Assembly: GCA_910573755.1 (NCBI GenBank)
Contig: CAJTBO010000010.1
Coordinates: forward strand, 22,303 to 86,302
Direction of reading: 5' to 3'
DNA: 64,000 bases
Source: Lachnospiraceae bacterium
GTDB lineage: Bacteria > Bacillota > Clostridia > Lachnospirales > Lachnospiraceae
The notes under the pieces were generated by a model. The model did no database searches. It was given only the letters and a program-made list of their open reading frames with translations, and was not told the DNA's origin. The position numbers and the translations under genes were made by a program. This document shows positions 26,433 to 34,375 of the stretch, one piece after another; within the stretch, counting starts at the first letter, position 1, and each line of letters opens with the position of its first letter.

Positions 26433-27360
26433 TGGAGCCACCTCCATGCTTGCCCAGCGTCAGATTCATCGTTCCATAATTCGGGATGACATTACTGTTG
26501 TCTCCCATCTGTGAAATGAACAATGGATTGTTTATGATCTGCTGTCGGGGAGGAGGCGTGCCGGTTTTAGCGTCCTCATCTCCGAAATCAAAATCGTAAT
26601 CTGTCTCTGTATTATCTGAGCGCTGATCCGCATCTTCGTCTCCAAAATCGAATATCTCATCGTTCTCGGCCATGCTTGTTTCAGGCATACGAACATTTAT
26701 TGTTTTTGTGATGCGCTTGCCCATATCGCCAGAATATGTTCTCGGAGCTCCGCCGTTCTCTGGACACCACCTGTCGTAGGTATCTCTACCTACGCTGTTG
26801 TCTTTCCTATAAACAACCACATAGTGCCACATGCCCAGCAGGAATGCCGGGAGGCAGACATCATCGAGACCGCCAAGTGCGGTCTTTTTTATTTTCTGAC
26901 CGTTCTCTTCTATATGAAACTCCTCATCCTGCTTGATGCTGTCATCTTGCTCAATTAGGTCGATCAGCGCCTTCACGAGTCTTTCATCTTTCTTTACCTT
27001 TGTGCCTGTTTCAAGGAACAAGGCAACGAACTCTGTCATCGCACCGAGTGCGTCCTGATACTCATTCCGGACACGCTCGTCAAAAGCCTCAATCTCCGGA
27101 GTATTGCCAAAGGGCAGATACTGACCGGTCGAGGTTTTGCAAGATTTAAAGTCGTTTGTTTTTCCTTTCAGCGCACCTTCCTTCGGTTCCCGATAGTCGG
27201 GATTGATTACTTTAATCAGTCCGATTAAAACCTCCGGATCTGAGAGGCCGTCCCTCTCTCCTTTATAGTGCTGTCTTGCTTTGGCGCGCTGCTTCAGCGC
27301 CTGCAATACAAGCACGAAGAAGGTGCCGCCACAAAGCCGTGGATTGTCACCTTTTGTCAT
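26425..27360 (-). CDS. Unrecognised first protein of the restriction operon, NYGT motif at C-terminus
   Basis: A 311-aa protein of unknown family. The N-terminal two thirds look like a folded helical domain: NPRLCGGTFFVLVLQAL, GLSDPEVLIGLIKVINPDYR, FKSCKTSTGQYLPFGNT, VCLPAFLLGMWHYVVVYRK. Then comes an acidic linker with two copies of FDFGDEDA (about residues 235-275). The end reads QMGDNSNVIPNYGTMNL, close to the N-terminus of the next protein. ATG 27360 has GGAGAG seven bases ahead; the TTG at 27375 is part of that ribosome site. It is the first gene after the promoter at 27541-27569. The acidic repeats could act as a DNA mimic or a flexible tether; this is speculation. Confidence 0.72.
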   Translation of the reverse strand: MTKGDNPRLCGGTFFVLVLQALKQRAKARQHYKGERDGLSDPEVLIGLIKVINPDYREPKEGALKGKTNDFKSCKTSTGQYLPFGNTPEIEAFDERVRNEYQDALGAMTEFVALFLETGTKVKKDERLVKALIDLIEQDDSIKQDEEFHIEENGQKIKKTALGGLDDVCLPAFLLGMWHYVVVYRKDNSVGRDTYDRWCPENGGAPRTYSGDMGKRITKTINVRMPETSMAENDEIFDFGDEDADQRSDNTETDYDFDFGDEDAKTGTPPPRQQIINNPLFISQMGDNSNVIPNYGTMNLTLGKHGGGSNE

Positions 27361-27664
27361 TGATTTTCTCTCCAATTTTCAAAGTCGAACCCTAAGAACC
27401 TTACGAACTATGGCAGCTGACCTACCGAACGATTGGATAGCTCTTGTGAGTAGTCACAAGGGCGATATGACGTCTGGGAAGTGGCTGGATAGACGGGTAC
27501 TATGGTTCGTGGTGTTTCCGAGTTATTCCCACCAATTCCTATTATATCAGAAATACACGCAGAAATCAATATGTTGCGATGAACTCCTGATGAACTCCTG
27601 ATGAACATGCCATGAATTTCCCTCTGTGATTGCTCAACAAATGCAAATCACAGGAGGAAATCTT
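27361..27664. other. Divergent intergenic region with leader hairpin and short direct repeats
   Basis: No gene. It contains the defence-operon promoter and leader on the minus strand. Next to the plus-strand sigma-like gene is a tandem 11-base repeat ATGAACTCCTG at 27579-27589 and 27590-27600, with a half copy following. The repeats could be a regulator site shared by the two divergent transcripts. Confidence 0.5.
27541..27569 (-). promoter_or_regulatory. Promoter of the restriction/defence operon
   Basis: On the minus strand TTGATT (27569-27564), a 17-base spacer and a perfect TATAAT (27546-27541). The predicted transcript would have a leader of about 170 bases before the first start codon at 27360. 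Within the leader CTTGTGA/TCACAAG (27443-27460) forms a 7-bp hairpin with a 4-base loop. Confidence 0.6.
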
Positions 27665-28168
27665 ATGACAAATGAAAAGACCTATTTTATCTACGTTCGC
27701 AGCACCGGCGAGAAAGTGCCGGTCACCAAGGAACAACACGACTCCTTCTATAAGGAAGCTGACCGCATCCGCCACAAGGAGCAGGATCACGGCAGGTGTA
27801 TGTGCCCTTACCGCTTCATCTGGAAATGCGACGGTGACTGTATCGGCTGCGAATATCACGCGGCAGGCGATACCACTTCTTTGGATCAGCCTCTCCCTGA
27901 TGGCAACGGTACCCTCGGTGACTATATCCCGGACAACAGCAAGCCGATGGATGAAGTCATCGCCGACCGTATGTTGCTGGAGCAGCTCTTTGCCAGACTG
28001 CGTGAGCTCGACCCGGAGGCTGATACAATCATTCAACTTTGGAAGGATCACCCGGAGGGAATCTCCGACCGGGCAATCGACAGAGAGCTCGGTCGCCCGC
28101 AGAAGACCTTCGCGGATCAAATGAAGAAGTACCGTACTGACCTTCGCAGGATCACAGACGACAAGTAA
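27665..28168 (+). CDS. Phage-type sigma-70-like regulator
   Basis: A 167-aa protein. The N-terminal part has a compact Cys cluster (RCMCPYRFIWKCDGDCIGC, residues about 39-57) that looks metal-binding. The C-terminal half resembles sigma-70 region 4: LLEQLFARLRELDPEAD followed by HPEGISDRAIDRELGRPQK as the helix-turn-helix. Such small proteins control transcription in phages and conjugative elements. ATG 27665 has AGGAGG eight bases ahead. It starts the plus-strand phage-like block and ends in a strong terminator. Confidence 0.68.
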   Translation: MTNEKTYFIYVRSTGEKVPVTKEQHDSFYKEADRIRHKEQDHGRCMCPYRFIWKCDGDCIGCEYHAAGDTTSLDQPLPDGNGTLGDYIPDNSKPMDEVIADRMLLEQLFARLRELDPEADTIIQLWKDHPEGISDRAIDRELGRPQKTFADQMKKYRTDLRRITDDK

Positions 28169-28194
28169 TACAAATACCACGAACCACACCCTTT

Positions 28195-28237
28195 CCGGCC
28201 ACTGTCCCTCTCTCGGATGGTGGTCGGAAATTTTTTA
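28195..28237 (+). terminator. Intrinsic terminator of the sigma-like gene
   Basis: CCGGCCAC pairs with GTGGTCGG (one G-U), followed by AAATTTTTTAT. Confidence 0.7.
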
Positions 28238-28239
28238 TA

Positions 28240-28285
28240 AAATCCTCCGCTCAAATCGACAGTTCATCTCCAGTGGAAGGTGAAG
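28240..28285 (+). ncRNA. Repeated noncoding element, copy 1 (candidate structured RNA or regulatory site)
   Basis: AAAATCCTCCGCTCAAATC, seven variable bases, then TTCATCTCCAGTGGAA. The same block occurs at 32753-32790 with the changes confined mainly to the middle. A weak hairpin TTCATC/GTGAA is possible here. It precedes the start of the replication genes. Candidate RNA motifs have been reported near DUF2800/DUF2815 phage genes; I cannot confirm this is one of them. Confidence 0.45.
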
Positions 28286-28325
28286 GCAAGAGAACACAGC
28301 CTTCAGAAAGCGAGGTGAACAACAG

Positions 28326-28532
28326 ATGATTCGCAGTTACGCAGACACCGGCGGCAACGTGAACGAGGAGGTCAAGCTCCTAAATTCCATCAGTCACGTA
28401 TCCGCCAGACTGGCAAGGAACCTCTCACTCCTTGTCGCAAGCCAATCCGAGGAAGGAGGAAAAGAAAATGTCAAAGATGGCAGAAATGGCACAGACCATC
28501 GAAGAGCTCCGCACCGCTGCTGCTTCTATTAA
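28326..28532 (+). CDS. Small phage-type hypothetical protein
   Basis: A 68-aa frame with an acceptable ribosome site (GAGGTGAACAACAG before ATG). It reads MIRSYADTGGNVNEEVKLLN, then SISHVSARLARNLSLLVA. The first 45 residues look like a real helical protein; the last 20 overlap the next gene in another frame, and its end may be altered. Function unknown. Its position before DUF2800 is typical of small ORFs in phage replication blocks. Confidence 0.5.
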   Translation: MIRSYADTGGNVNEEVKLLNSISHVSARLARNLSLLVASQSEEGGKENVKDGRNGTDHRRAPHRCCFY

Positions 28533-28797
28533 TGCCGCAGCCGACTGGCTCTACCAGCAGTTTTCTGGTGATGACGATGAAGCGAAGGCAACTGAGGCTC
28601 CCGCCAAGAAGGAACCAAAGCCTGAACTCAAGCTGGAGGATGTAAGAGCCGTCCTTGCCGAGAAGTCCCGCGCCGGTCATACCGCAGAAGTACGCGCCCT
28701 GCTTAAAAAGTATGGTGCCGCAAAGCTCTCGGAGATCGATCCGGCAAACTACGAAGCCCTGATGAAGGACGCGGAGGTGATCAGCAATGGCAGCTAA
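28468..28797 (+). CDS. Phage hypothetical protein (rRNA-biogenesis-like annotated family)
   Basis: A 109-aa protein: a coiled-coil-like N-terminus (MAEMAQTIEELRTAAASINA), an acidic and Lys/Pro-rich linker, and a C-terminal helix-turn-helix-like segment (LEDVRAVLAEKSRAGHTAEV, RALLKKYGAAKLSEIDPANY). The latter resembles the fold seen in small phage proteins placed before DUF2800. ATG 28468 has GGAGGA ahead. The stop overlaps the DUF2800 start by 11 bases, showing coupled translation. Exact role unknown. Confidence 0.68.
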   Translation: MSKMAEMAQTIEELRTAAASINAAADWLYQQFSGDDDEAKATEAPAKKEPKPELKLEDVRAVLAEKSRAGHTAEVRALLKKYGAAKLSEIDPANYEALMKDAEVISNGS

Positions 28798-29925
28798 AGC
28801 ACACGCGATCCTGTCCGCATCCAGTTCTGACAGGTGGCTGCACTGCCCGCCATCGGTGAGGCTTTGCGAAACCTACGAGGATAAAGGAAGCGACTACGCT
28901 GCAGAAGGCACCGACGCTCATGCTCTTGGCGAGTACAAGCTAAAGACCGTGCTGGGACTACCTGCCGACGATCCAACCGACAGCCTCAAGTGGTATTCCG
29001 AGGAAATGGAGGATGCTACCTCCGGCTATGCCGAATATGTGCTGGAGCAGGTCGAAGCCGCCAAGGAAACCTGCACCGACCCGGTAGTTCTTATCGAGCA
29101 GCGTGTAGACTTCTCCCGCTGGGTAGAACAAGGCTTCGGAACCGCCGACTGCATCATCATAGCTGACGGTACGCTCCGAGTGATCGACTACAAGCACGGC
29201 TTAGGCGTCTTGGTCTCTGCAAAGGAGAATCCGCAAATGCAGTGTTACGCCCTCGGTGCTTTGGAGCTTTTCGATGACATTTACGACATCGATCAGGTAT
29301 CCATGACTATCTACCAGCCGAGGCGTCAGAACGTCAGCACCTACGAAATCAGCAAGGACGACTTGTACCGCTGGGCGGATGAAGTCTTAAAGCCCACCGC
29401 AGATTTGGCTTTTGCCGGTGACGGGAACTTCCTGTGCGGTGAATGGTGTAGCTTCTGCAAAGCTAAGAATGAGTGCGCGCCAGAGCTGAGGCAAATCTGA
29501 AGCTCGCGCAGCATGATTTCAAACTCCCGCCACTGCTTACGGATACCGAGATCGAGGTTATCCTCGGCAAGGTAGATGAGCTGGTTAGCTGGGCTTCCGA
29601 TATTAAGGAATACGCCCTGCAGCAGGCTCTCTCCGGTAAGGAATGGACAGGTTTTAAGCTCGTCGAAGGACGCAGCAACCGCAGATACAGCAATGAGGCC
29701 GCCGTCATTGACGCGGTCGAGAAAGCAGGCTTTGACCCGTATGAGAAAAAGCTGCTCGGTATCACTGCCATGCAAAAGCTCCTCGGCAAGTCCCGCTTTG
29801 ATAAACTCCTGACGGCTTACATCGAAAAGCCACAGGGCAAACCCACACTTGTGCCGGATAGCGACAAGCGCCCGGCCATGAATACAGCAAAAAATGATTT
29901 TATGGAAGAAAACGACAATGAGTAA
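28787..29925 (+). pseudogene. DUF2800 (RecB-like nuclease) gene with a one-base deletion
   Basis: A phage Cas4/RecB-like PD-(D/E)XK protein in two frames. The first frame (28787-29500) carries HAILSASSSDRWLHCPPS, a TADCIII strand with RVIDYKHG (the D...D-x-K site) and GEWCSFCKAKNEC. It then loses the frame. The second frame from about 29480 carries RARAEANLKLAQHDFKLPPL, DELVSWASDIKEYALQQA and KPTLVPDSDKRPAM and ends at 29925. The join needs one extra C (TGC-GCGCC for TGCCGCGCC) near 29482. The full-length family is about 380 aa, matching the sum. Such proteins probably process DNA ends in phage recombination or replication. A sequencing error remains possible. Confidence 0.82.
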
Positions 29926-30490
29926 AAATGTAAAAATCAGCAATCCCATGAAGGTTATCACCGGTGTTGACACTCGCTGGAGCTATGCGAACGTCTGGGA
30001 ACCGAAGTCTATCAACGGCGGCACTCCCAAGTACAGCGTGAGCCTCATCATTCCGAAGTCCGACACCAAGACCATCGCCAAGATTCAGGCTGCTATCGAG
30101 GCTGCCTACAAGGAGGGCGAGGCCAAGCTCAAGGGCAACGGCAAGTCCGTACCGGCGCTATCTGTTTTGAAGACTCCTCTGCGCGATGGTGATGCAGAAC
30201 GTCCGGACGACGAGGCCTACAAGAACGCCTACTTCGTCAACGCCAATGCAACCTCTGCGCCCGGCATCGCGGACGCAGACCTGAATCCGATTCTCACCCG
30301 CTCCGAAGTGTACAGCGGCGTGTACGGCAGAGCCAGCATCACGTTTTATGCTTTCAACTCTTCCGGCAATAAGGGAATCGCATGCGGGCTCAACAACCTG
30401 CAGAAGATCCGCGACGGTGAGCCTCTCGGCGGCAAGGCAAGCGCTGAGTCCGACTTTGCTACTGACGACGATGAAGATTTTCTCAACTAA
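29918..30490 (+). CDS. DUF2815 phage protein (single-stranded DNA-binding-like)
   Basis: A 190-aa protein of the DUF2815 family, which resembles Enc34-type single-stranded DNA-binding proteins of phages. Features: DTRWSYANVWEPKSINGGTP, KYSVSLIIPKSDTKT, PLRDGDAERPDD, EVYSGVYGRASITFYAF, and an acidic tail DDDEDFLN typical of SSB-like proteins that recruit partners. ATG 29918 overlaps the DUF2800 stop, so it is in the same operon. It likely coats ssDNA for the polymerase encoded downstream. Confidence 0.85.
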   Translation: MSKNVKISNPMKVITGVDTRWSYANVWEPKSINGGTPKYSVSLIIPKSDTKTIAKIQAAIEAAYKEGEAKLKGNGKSVPALSVLKTPLRDGDAERPDDEAYKNAYFVNANATSAPGIADADLNPILTRSEVYSGVYGRASITFYAFNSSGNKGIACGLNNLQKIRDGEPLGGKASAESDFATDDDEDFLN

Positions 30491-30508
30491 GGAAAGGAGC
30501 GCAAAACA

Positions 30509-30700
30509 ATGGAAAGCACAGTTATGATTTCATCCCTTCTCTGCAACATCCTGATCGGGTGCTTCTGCATCGTAGTCCTGTCTTGGGCAGTGGTTGCCGT
30601 TCAGACGGTGATCAATGACTTCAAGCGTGAGAAGCGCGAGGAGAAAAAGGCCGCGCAGGACGACGAATACCATATCAAGCGTATGGAATCCCTGAAATAA
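30509..30700 (+). CDS. Small single-span membrane protein
   Basis: A 63-aa protein with one N-terminal transmembrane helix (NILIGCFCIVVLSWAVVAV) and a charged cytoplasmic tail (KREKREEKKAAQDDEY). AAAGGAG lies before ATG 30509. Common as an unknown in phage replication blocks; function unknown. Confidence 0.6.
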   Translation: MESTVMISSLLCNILIGCFCIVVLSWAVVAVQTVINDFKREKREEKKAAQDDEYHIKRMESLK

Positions 30701-30714
30701 TCCAGTACCGGCAG

Positions 30715-30747
30715 GCGGCTTAGGAGCGATCTTAAGCCGCTTGTTTG
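30715..30747 (+). terminator. Hairpin upstream of the polymerase gene
   Basis: GCGGCTTA and TAAGCCGC (8 bp, perfect) around a 10-base loop, then TTGTTTG. It may partly terminate the upstream transcript. Confidence 0.5.
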
Positions 30748-30764
30748 AATTGAGGTGAAAATCT

Positions 30765-32753
30765 ATGCAAACACTCAGTATTGATATTGAAACCTACAGC
30801 GACGTGAACCTATCCAAGTGCGGTGTATATAAGTATGCCGAGTCACCGGATTTTGAGATACTACTGTTCGGCTACAGCGCCGACGGCTCCGAGGTGACGG
30901 TCATTGACCTTGCACAGGGAGAACGTCTGCCGCAGGAAATTATAGATGCCCTGACTGATGATACTGTCATCAAATGGGCTTTCAATGCAAATTTTGAACG
31001 GGTGTGCTTATCCCGGTATCTCCGTGATCTTGGAGTAAGCCTTGACCCCTTCCACGATAACCACCCTCTCTCGACCGCATGCGCATGCTTCTTAAATCCG
31101 GAAAGCTGGCGCTGCTCTATGGTCTGGGCAGCCACAATGGGACTGCCGCTTTCTCTGGAAGGCGTCGGTGCAGTCCTCGGTCTTGAGAAACAGAAGCTCA
31201 CAGAGGGAAAAGACCTGATCAAATACTTCTCCGTGCCCTGTGCTCCAACAAAGGTAAATGGCGGTCGCACAAGGAACCACCCTTTCCATGCGCCAGACAA
31301 GTGGGAGGCCTTCAAAAAATATAATATCCGCGATGTAGAAACCGAGATCGGCATTAAGGATCGTCTTGCCAAGTTCCCTGTACCGGAGGAGGTCTGGGAT
31401 GAATACCACATCGATCAGGAAATCAACGACAGAGGTGTCCGGCTCAATATGGATCTGGTAAAGGAAGCCATCGAAATGGACTCCCGCTCCCGGTCAGAAC
31501 TGACTGCTGCCATGAAAGATATGACAGCACTTGATAATCCAAACTCCGTCCAGCAAATGAAACATTGGCTCTCCGATAACGGACTCGAAACTGACAGCCT
31601 TGGGAAGAAGATAGTGGCAGAGCTTATCAAAACTGCTCCACCCGAACTTCAGACCGTTCTGGAACTCCGACAGCAACTTGCCAAATCCTCTGTCAAGAAA
31701 TATCAGACCATGGAGCGTGCGGTCTGTGATGACGGCAGGGCTCGTGGTATGTTCGCATTTTACGGAGCCAACCGTACCGGACGCTGGGCAGGCAGGCTTA
31801 TACAATTACAAAACCTCCCGCAAAATCATCTCCCGGATCTGGCTGACGCTCGCGCCCTTGTAAAATCTGGCGATTTCGATGCCGTAAAGCTCTTATATGA
31901 GGATGTCCCGGACACCCTCTCTCAGTTGATCCGGACAGCATTCATCCCGAAGGACGGTACGCAATTTTATGTTTCCGACTTCAGCGCCATCGAAGCAAGA
32001 GTCATCGCGTGGTATGCCGGTGAGACGTGGCGTCAAAAGGTCTTTGAAACCGGCGGTGACATATACTGCGCCAGCGCCAGTCAAATGTTCCATGTTCCGG
32101 TTGAGAAGCATGGGATTAACGGCCACCTGCGTCAAAAAGGCAAAATTGCGGAACTCGCGCTCGGCTACGGCGGCTCGGTCGGTGCCTTAAAGGCAATGGG
32201 CGCTATAGAGATGGGACTTTCCGAGGATGAGCTTCCTCCGCTGGTGGATGCATGGCGGCAGACAAATCCCAACATCGTAAAATTCTGGTGGGATGTCGAC
32301 CGCGCTGTCATGGAGGCTGTGAAGTATAAACACACAACCAGTAGCTACGGGCTTACTTTCTCCTGCCGTTCCGGGATGCTCTTTATTCCACTACCCTCCG
32401 GACGGAACCTCGCCTATGTAAAGCCAAAGGTCGGTACGAATAAATTCGGAGGCGAGTGTATCACCTATGAGGGCATCGGCAGCACGAAAAAATGGGAGCG
32501 GCTCGACTCATACGGGCCGAAATTCGTGGAAAATATCGTGCAGGCAACCTCCCGCGACATTCTCTGCCACGCTATGAAGACGCTGCGCTGCTGCTCCATC
32601 GTCATGCATATCCACGACGAGCTGGTCATCGAAGCAGACCCTCGCATGTCTCTTGACGTTCTCTGTGAACAGATGGGCAGGACTCCGCCGTGGGCAAAAG
32701 GCCTGAAGCTCCGCGCCGACGGTTACACCACACCCTTCTACAAAAAAGATTAA
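30765..32753 (+). CDS. Family A DNA polymerase, phage type
   Basis: A 662-aa replicative polymerase. The N-terminal 3-prime exonuclease has SIDIETYSD (residues 5-13), and WAFNANFERVCLSRYL with a matching later D. The polymerase domain shows TGRWAGRLIQLQNLPQN (fingers/thumb entry), FYVSDFSAIEARVIAWYAGE (motif A with catalytic D) and VMHIHDELVIEA (motif C, HD). There is no 5-prime nuclease domain, as usual for phage PolA. It acts with the DUF2815 protein in phage genome replication. Complete and intact. Confidence 0.92.
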   Translation: MQTLSIDIETYSDVNLSKCGVYKYAESPDFEILLFGYSADGSEVTVIDLAQGERLPQEIIDALTDDTVIKWAFNANFERVCLSRYLRDLGVSLDPFHDNHPLSTACACFLNPESWRCSMVWAATMGLPLSLEGVGAVLGLEKQKLTEGKDLIKYFSVPCAPTKVNGGRTRNHPFHAPDKWEAFKKYNIRDVETEIGIKDRLAKFPVPEEVWDEYHIDQEINDRGVRLNMDLVKEAIEMDSRSRSELTAAMKDMTALDNPNSVQQMKHWLSDNGLETDSLGKKIVAELIKTAPPELQTVLELRQQLAKSSVKKYQTMERAVCDDGRARGMFAFYGANRTGRWAGRLIQLQNLPQNHLPDLADARALVKSGDFDAVKLLYEDVPDTLSQLIRTAFIPKDGTQFYVSDFSAIEARVIAWYAGETWRQKVFETGGDIYCASASQMFHVPVEKHGINGHLRQKGKIAELALGYGGSVGALKAMGAIEMGLSEDELPPLVDAWRQTNPNIVKFWWDVDRAVMEAVKYKHTTSSYGLTFSCRSGMLFIPLPSGRNLAYVKPKVGTNKFGGECITYEGIGSTKKWERLDSYGPKFVENIVQATSRDILCHAMKTLRCCSIVMHIHDELVIEADPRMSLDVLCEQMGRTPPWAKGLKLRADGYTTPFYKKD

Positions 32754-32808
32754 AAATCGTCCGCTCAAATCAGGCGTTCATCTCCAGTGGAAATTGGAGG
32801 TGGACGCC
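32753..32808 (+). ncRNA. Repeated noncoding element, copy 2
   Basis: AAAATCGTCCGCTCAAATCA followed by GTTCATCTCCAGTGGAA, nearly the same as 28240-28280. Here it folds well: GGCGT...ACGCC closes the stem (32773-32808) and CTCCA pairs with TGGAG inside. It lies between the polymerase stop and the ribosome site of the next gene. Confidence 0.5.
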
Positions 32809-32839
32809 TTTAAGTCTGCCCGGAAAGGAGGACTTTTGA

Positions 32840-33262
32840 GTGAGCAACGATTATCGCAACAGCGAAGGCTATCCTGACCCAACTGCAGGTAAAGCACTCT
32901 CCCGGATTGCTGCAAATGAAAAGCAGTCCCTTCGCGCTTTCCGGCCTATCGTCTACATCTGCTCTCCGTTTTCCGGAGATGTGGAGACAAACGTAGCCAA
33001 CGCCAGACGCTACAGCCGATATGCCGTAGACAAGGGATATATCCCTATCGCACCACATCTGCTATTTCCGCAGTTCCTTGATGATGACAATCCGGATGAA
33101 CGTGAGCTTGGTCTTTTCTTCGGAAATGCCCTCATGAGCAAGTGCGCTGAGGTCTGGGTATTCGGCAGCCGCATCTCATCCGGTATGGAAGCAGAAATCA
33201 AACGCGCCAAGTGGAAGGACTATCACTTGCGCTATTTCACAGAAGAATGTCAGGAGGTTTAA
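32840..33262 (+). CDS. DUF4406/DUF7768-like nucleoside deoxyribosyltransferase-fold protein
   Basis: A 140-aa protein. After a variable 35-residue lead it has RPIVYICSPFSGDVETN, VDKGYIPIAPHLLFPQFLDD and LMSKCAEVWVFGSRISSGM, then EIKRAKW. These match the DUF4406 family, which shares the nucleoside 2-deoxyribosyltransferase fold. In phages it may act on nucleotides. The start is GTG 32840 with AAAGGAGG ahead. No catalytic role has been proven for the family. Confidence 0.78.
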   Translation: MSNDYRNSEGYPDPTAGKALSRIAANEKQSLRAFRPIVYICSPFSGDVETNVANARRYSRYAVDKGYIPIAPHLLFPQFLDDDNPDERELGLFFGNALMSKCAEVWVFGSRISSGMEAEIKRAKWKDYHLRYFTEECQEV

Positions 33263-33266
33263 CGCT

Positions 33267-33596
33267 ATGTATGAAATTAAAGAAAATCGCAGAGAGCTTT
33301 TCGATGGCACTGAGATCACTACCTACACCCGCGATGTGGTAAGTGCCAATATCCTGCAGGTCGAAGCTGGGACGACCGGATACAAAGGTGGTGACACCAT
33401 CCACGGCGGACGCACCTATTTCCGCATTTCCGATGAAGCCAGCACAGATATCCATGTCACACCTTTCATGGACAGATTCGGCTGCAACGGTTTTGAAGTT
33501 ACCCTTGGCTGCGACTGCGAACTGGAAACTATGATCCGTGCCCTGAAATTTATCACGAAGGTGCTGGAGGAAGAATCGGAGGAGGTGTACGACTGA
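33267..33596 (+). CDS. Phage hypothetical protein
   Basis: A 109-aa protein, predicted mostly beta with a C-terminal helix: LFDGTEITTYTRDVVSANIL, GDTIHGGRTYFRISDEAST, then FEVTLGCDCELETMIRALKF. I do not recognise a named domain. GGAGG lies before ATG 33267, and its stop overlaps the next start (TGATG), so it is part of the same phage operon. Confidence 0.65.
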   Translation: MYEIKENRRELFDGTEITTYTRDVVSANILQVEAGTTGYKGGDTIHGGRTYFRISDEASTDIHVTPFMDRFGCNGFEVTLGCDCELETMIRALKFITKVLEEESEEVYD

Positions 33597-34276
33597 TGTT
33601 TACCCTGTATAGCGCCGATTTTATCGGCAATCCCGGAAACTGCTCCTATCCGCATAAGACCGTTGTCATGGACGCGGACAGCATGAGAGACGCAGTCAGT
33701 CACGACTATGTGTGTGCGGAGTACAAAAATCACTACCGCAACAGCGACAACTTCCTCTCCGCTGACTGTCTTCCCGTGGACTGTGATAATGACCATTCAG
33801 AAGATCCGAAAGACTGGATCACATCGGCAGACGTGCTGGAGGCATTTCCGGGAGTAAGCCTCGCCATCCATTACAGCCGCTTTAATCAGCGCGAGAAAAA
33901 CGGCAAACCGGCAAGGCCAAAGTTCCATGTGCTCTTTCCCATCGACCGAGTAACGGATGCCGCCCTCTATAGCGATATGAAGAAGCTGGTCAATTCCATA
34001 TTTCCATATTTCGATACGAAGGCACTGGATGCTGCTCGCTTCTTCTTCGGAACACAGGAGCCGAATGTGGAAATCTATCCCGGTCGCATGAACCTCACGG
34101 AATTTTTGAATGACGACGAGTTCGATGCAGACCTGCCCGGCGGCCACGAGAAAGACGTCGTGATCCCGGAAGGAAGCCGTAACGCTACGATGTCCCGCTT
34201 TGCCGGTATTGTCATTAAGAAATACGGCGATACCCGGATTCTCGAAAACGTGACGATGAATTTTCGCCACACTTAG
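33596..34276 (+). pseudogene. Phage primase-like gene, 3-prime part lost at an IS element
   Basis: The first 215 codons read like the N-terminal half of a phage replication primase/VirE-type protein: VVMDADSMRDAVSHDYVCAE, FLSADCLPVDCDNDHSEDP (a primase-like D-x-D region), RPKFHVLFPIDRV and KALDAARFFFGTQEPNVEIY. The reading then reaches SRFAGIVIKKYGDT and at 34233 runs into the inverted repeat of the IS element; the last 14 codons are IS sequence. The expected C-terminal half is not present on the other side of the IS. It is therefore a truncated, probably inactive gene. Confidence 0.75.
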
Positions 34277-34319
34277 CCGAACCACCTGAATTTTATTGAC
34301 AAAACCACCATTTTGCACT

Positions 34320-34348
34320 TGATTAACTCATCGTCATGTTTTATGATG
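34320..34348 (+). promoter_or_regulatory. Transposase promoter
   Basis: TTGATT (34320-34325), a 17-base spacer and TATGAT (34343-34348), about 27 bases before the transposase GTG/ATG region. The start of the transcript overlaps an inverted repeat CGTCATGTTTTATG/CATAAACATGACG. Confidence 0.45.
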
Positions 34349-34375
34349 GAGGCATAAACATGACGAGGTGATTGT

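Noticed and set aside
27361..27569. Known riboswitch in the defence-operon leader
   Set aside because: A hairpin is visible, but I could match no riboswitch consensus.
28240..32808. CRISPR array from repeated blocks
   Set aside because: Only two copies 4.5 kb apart; no regular spacing anywhere in the window.
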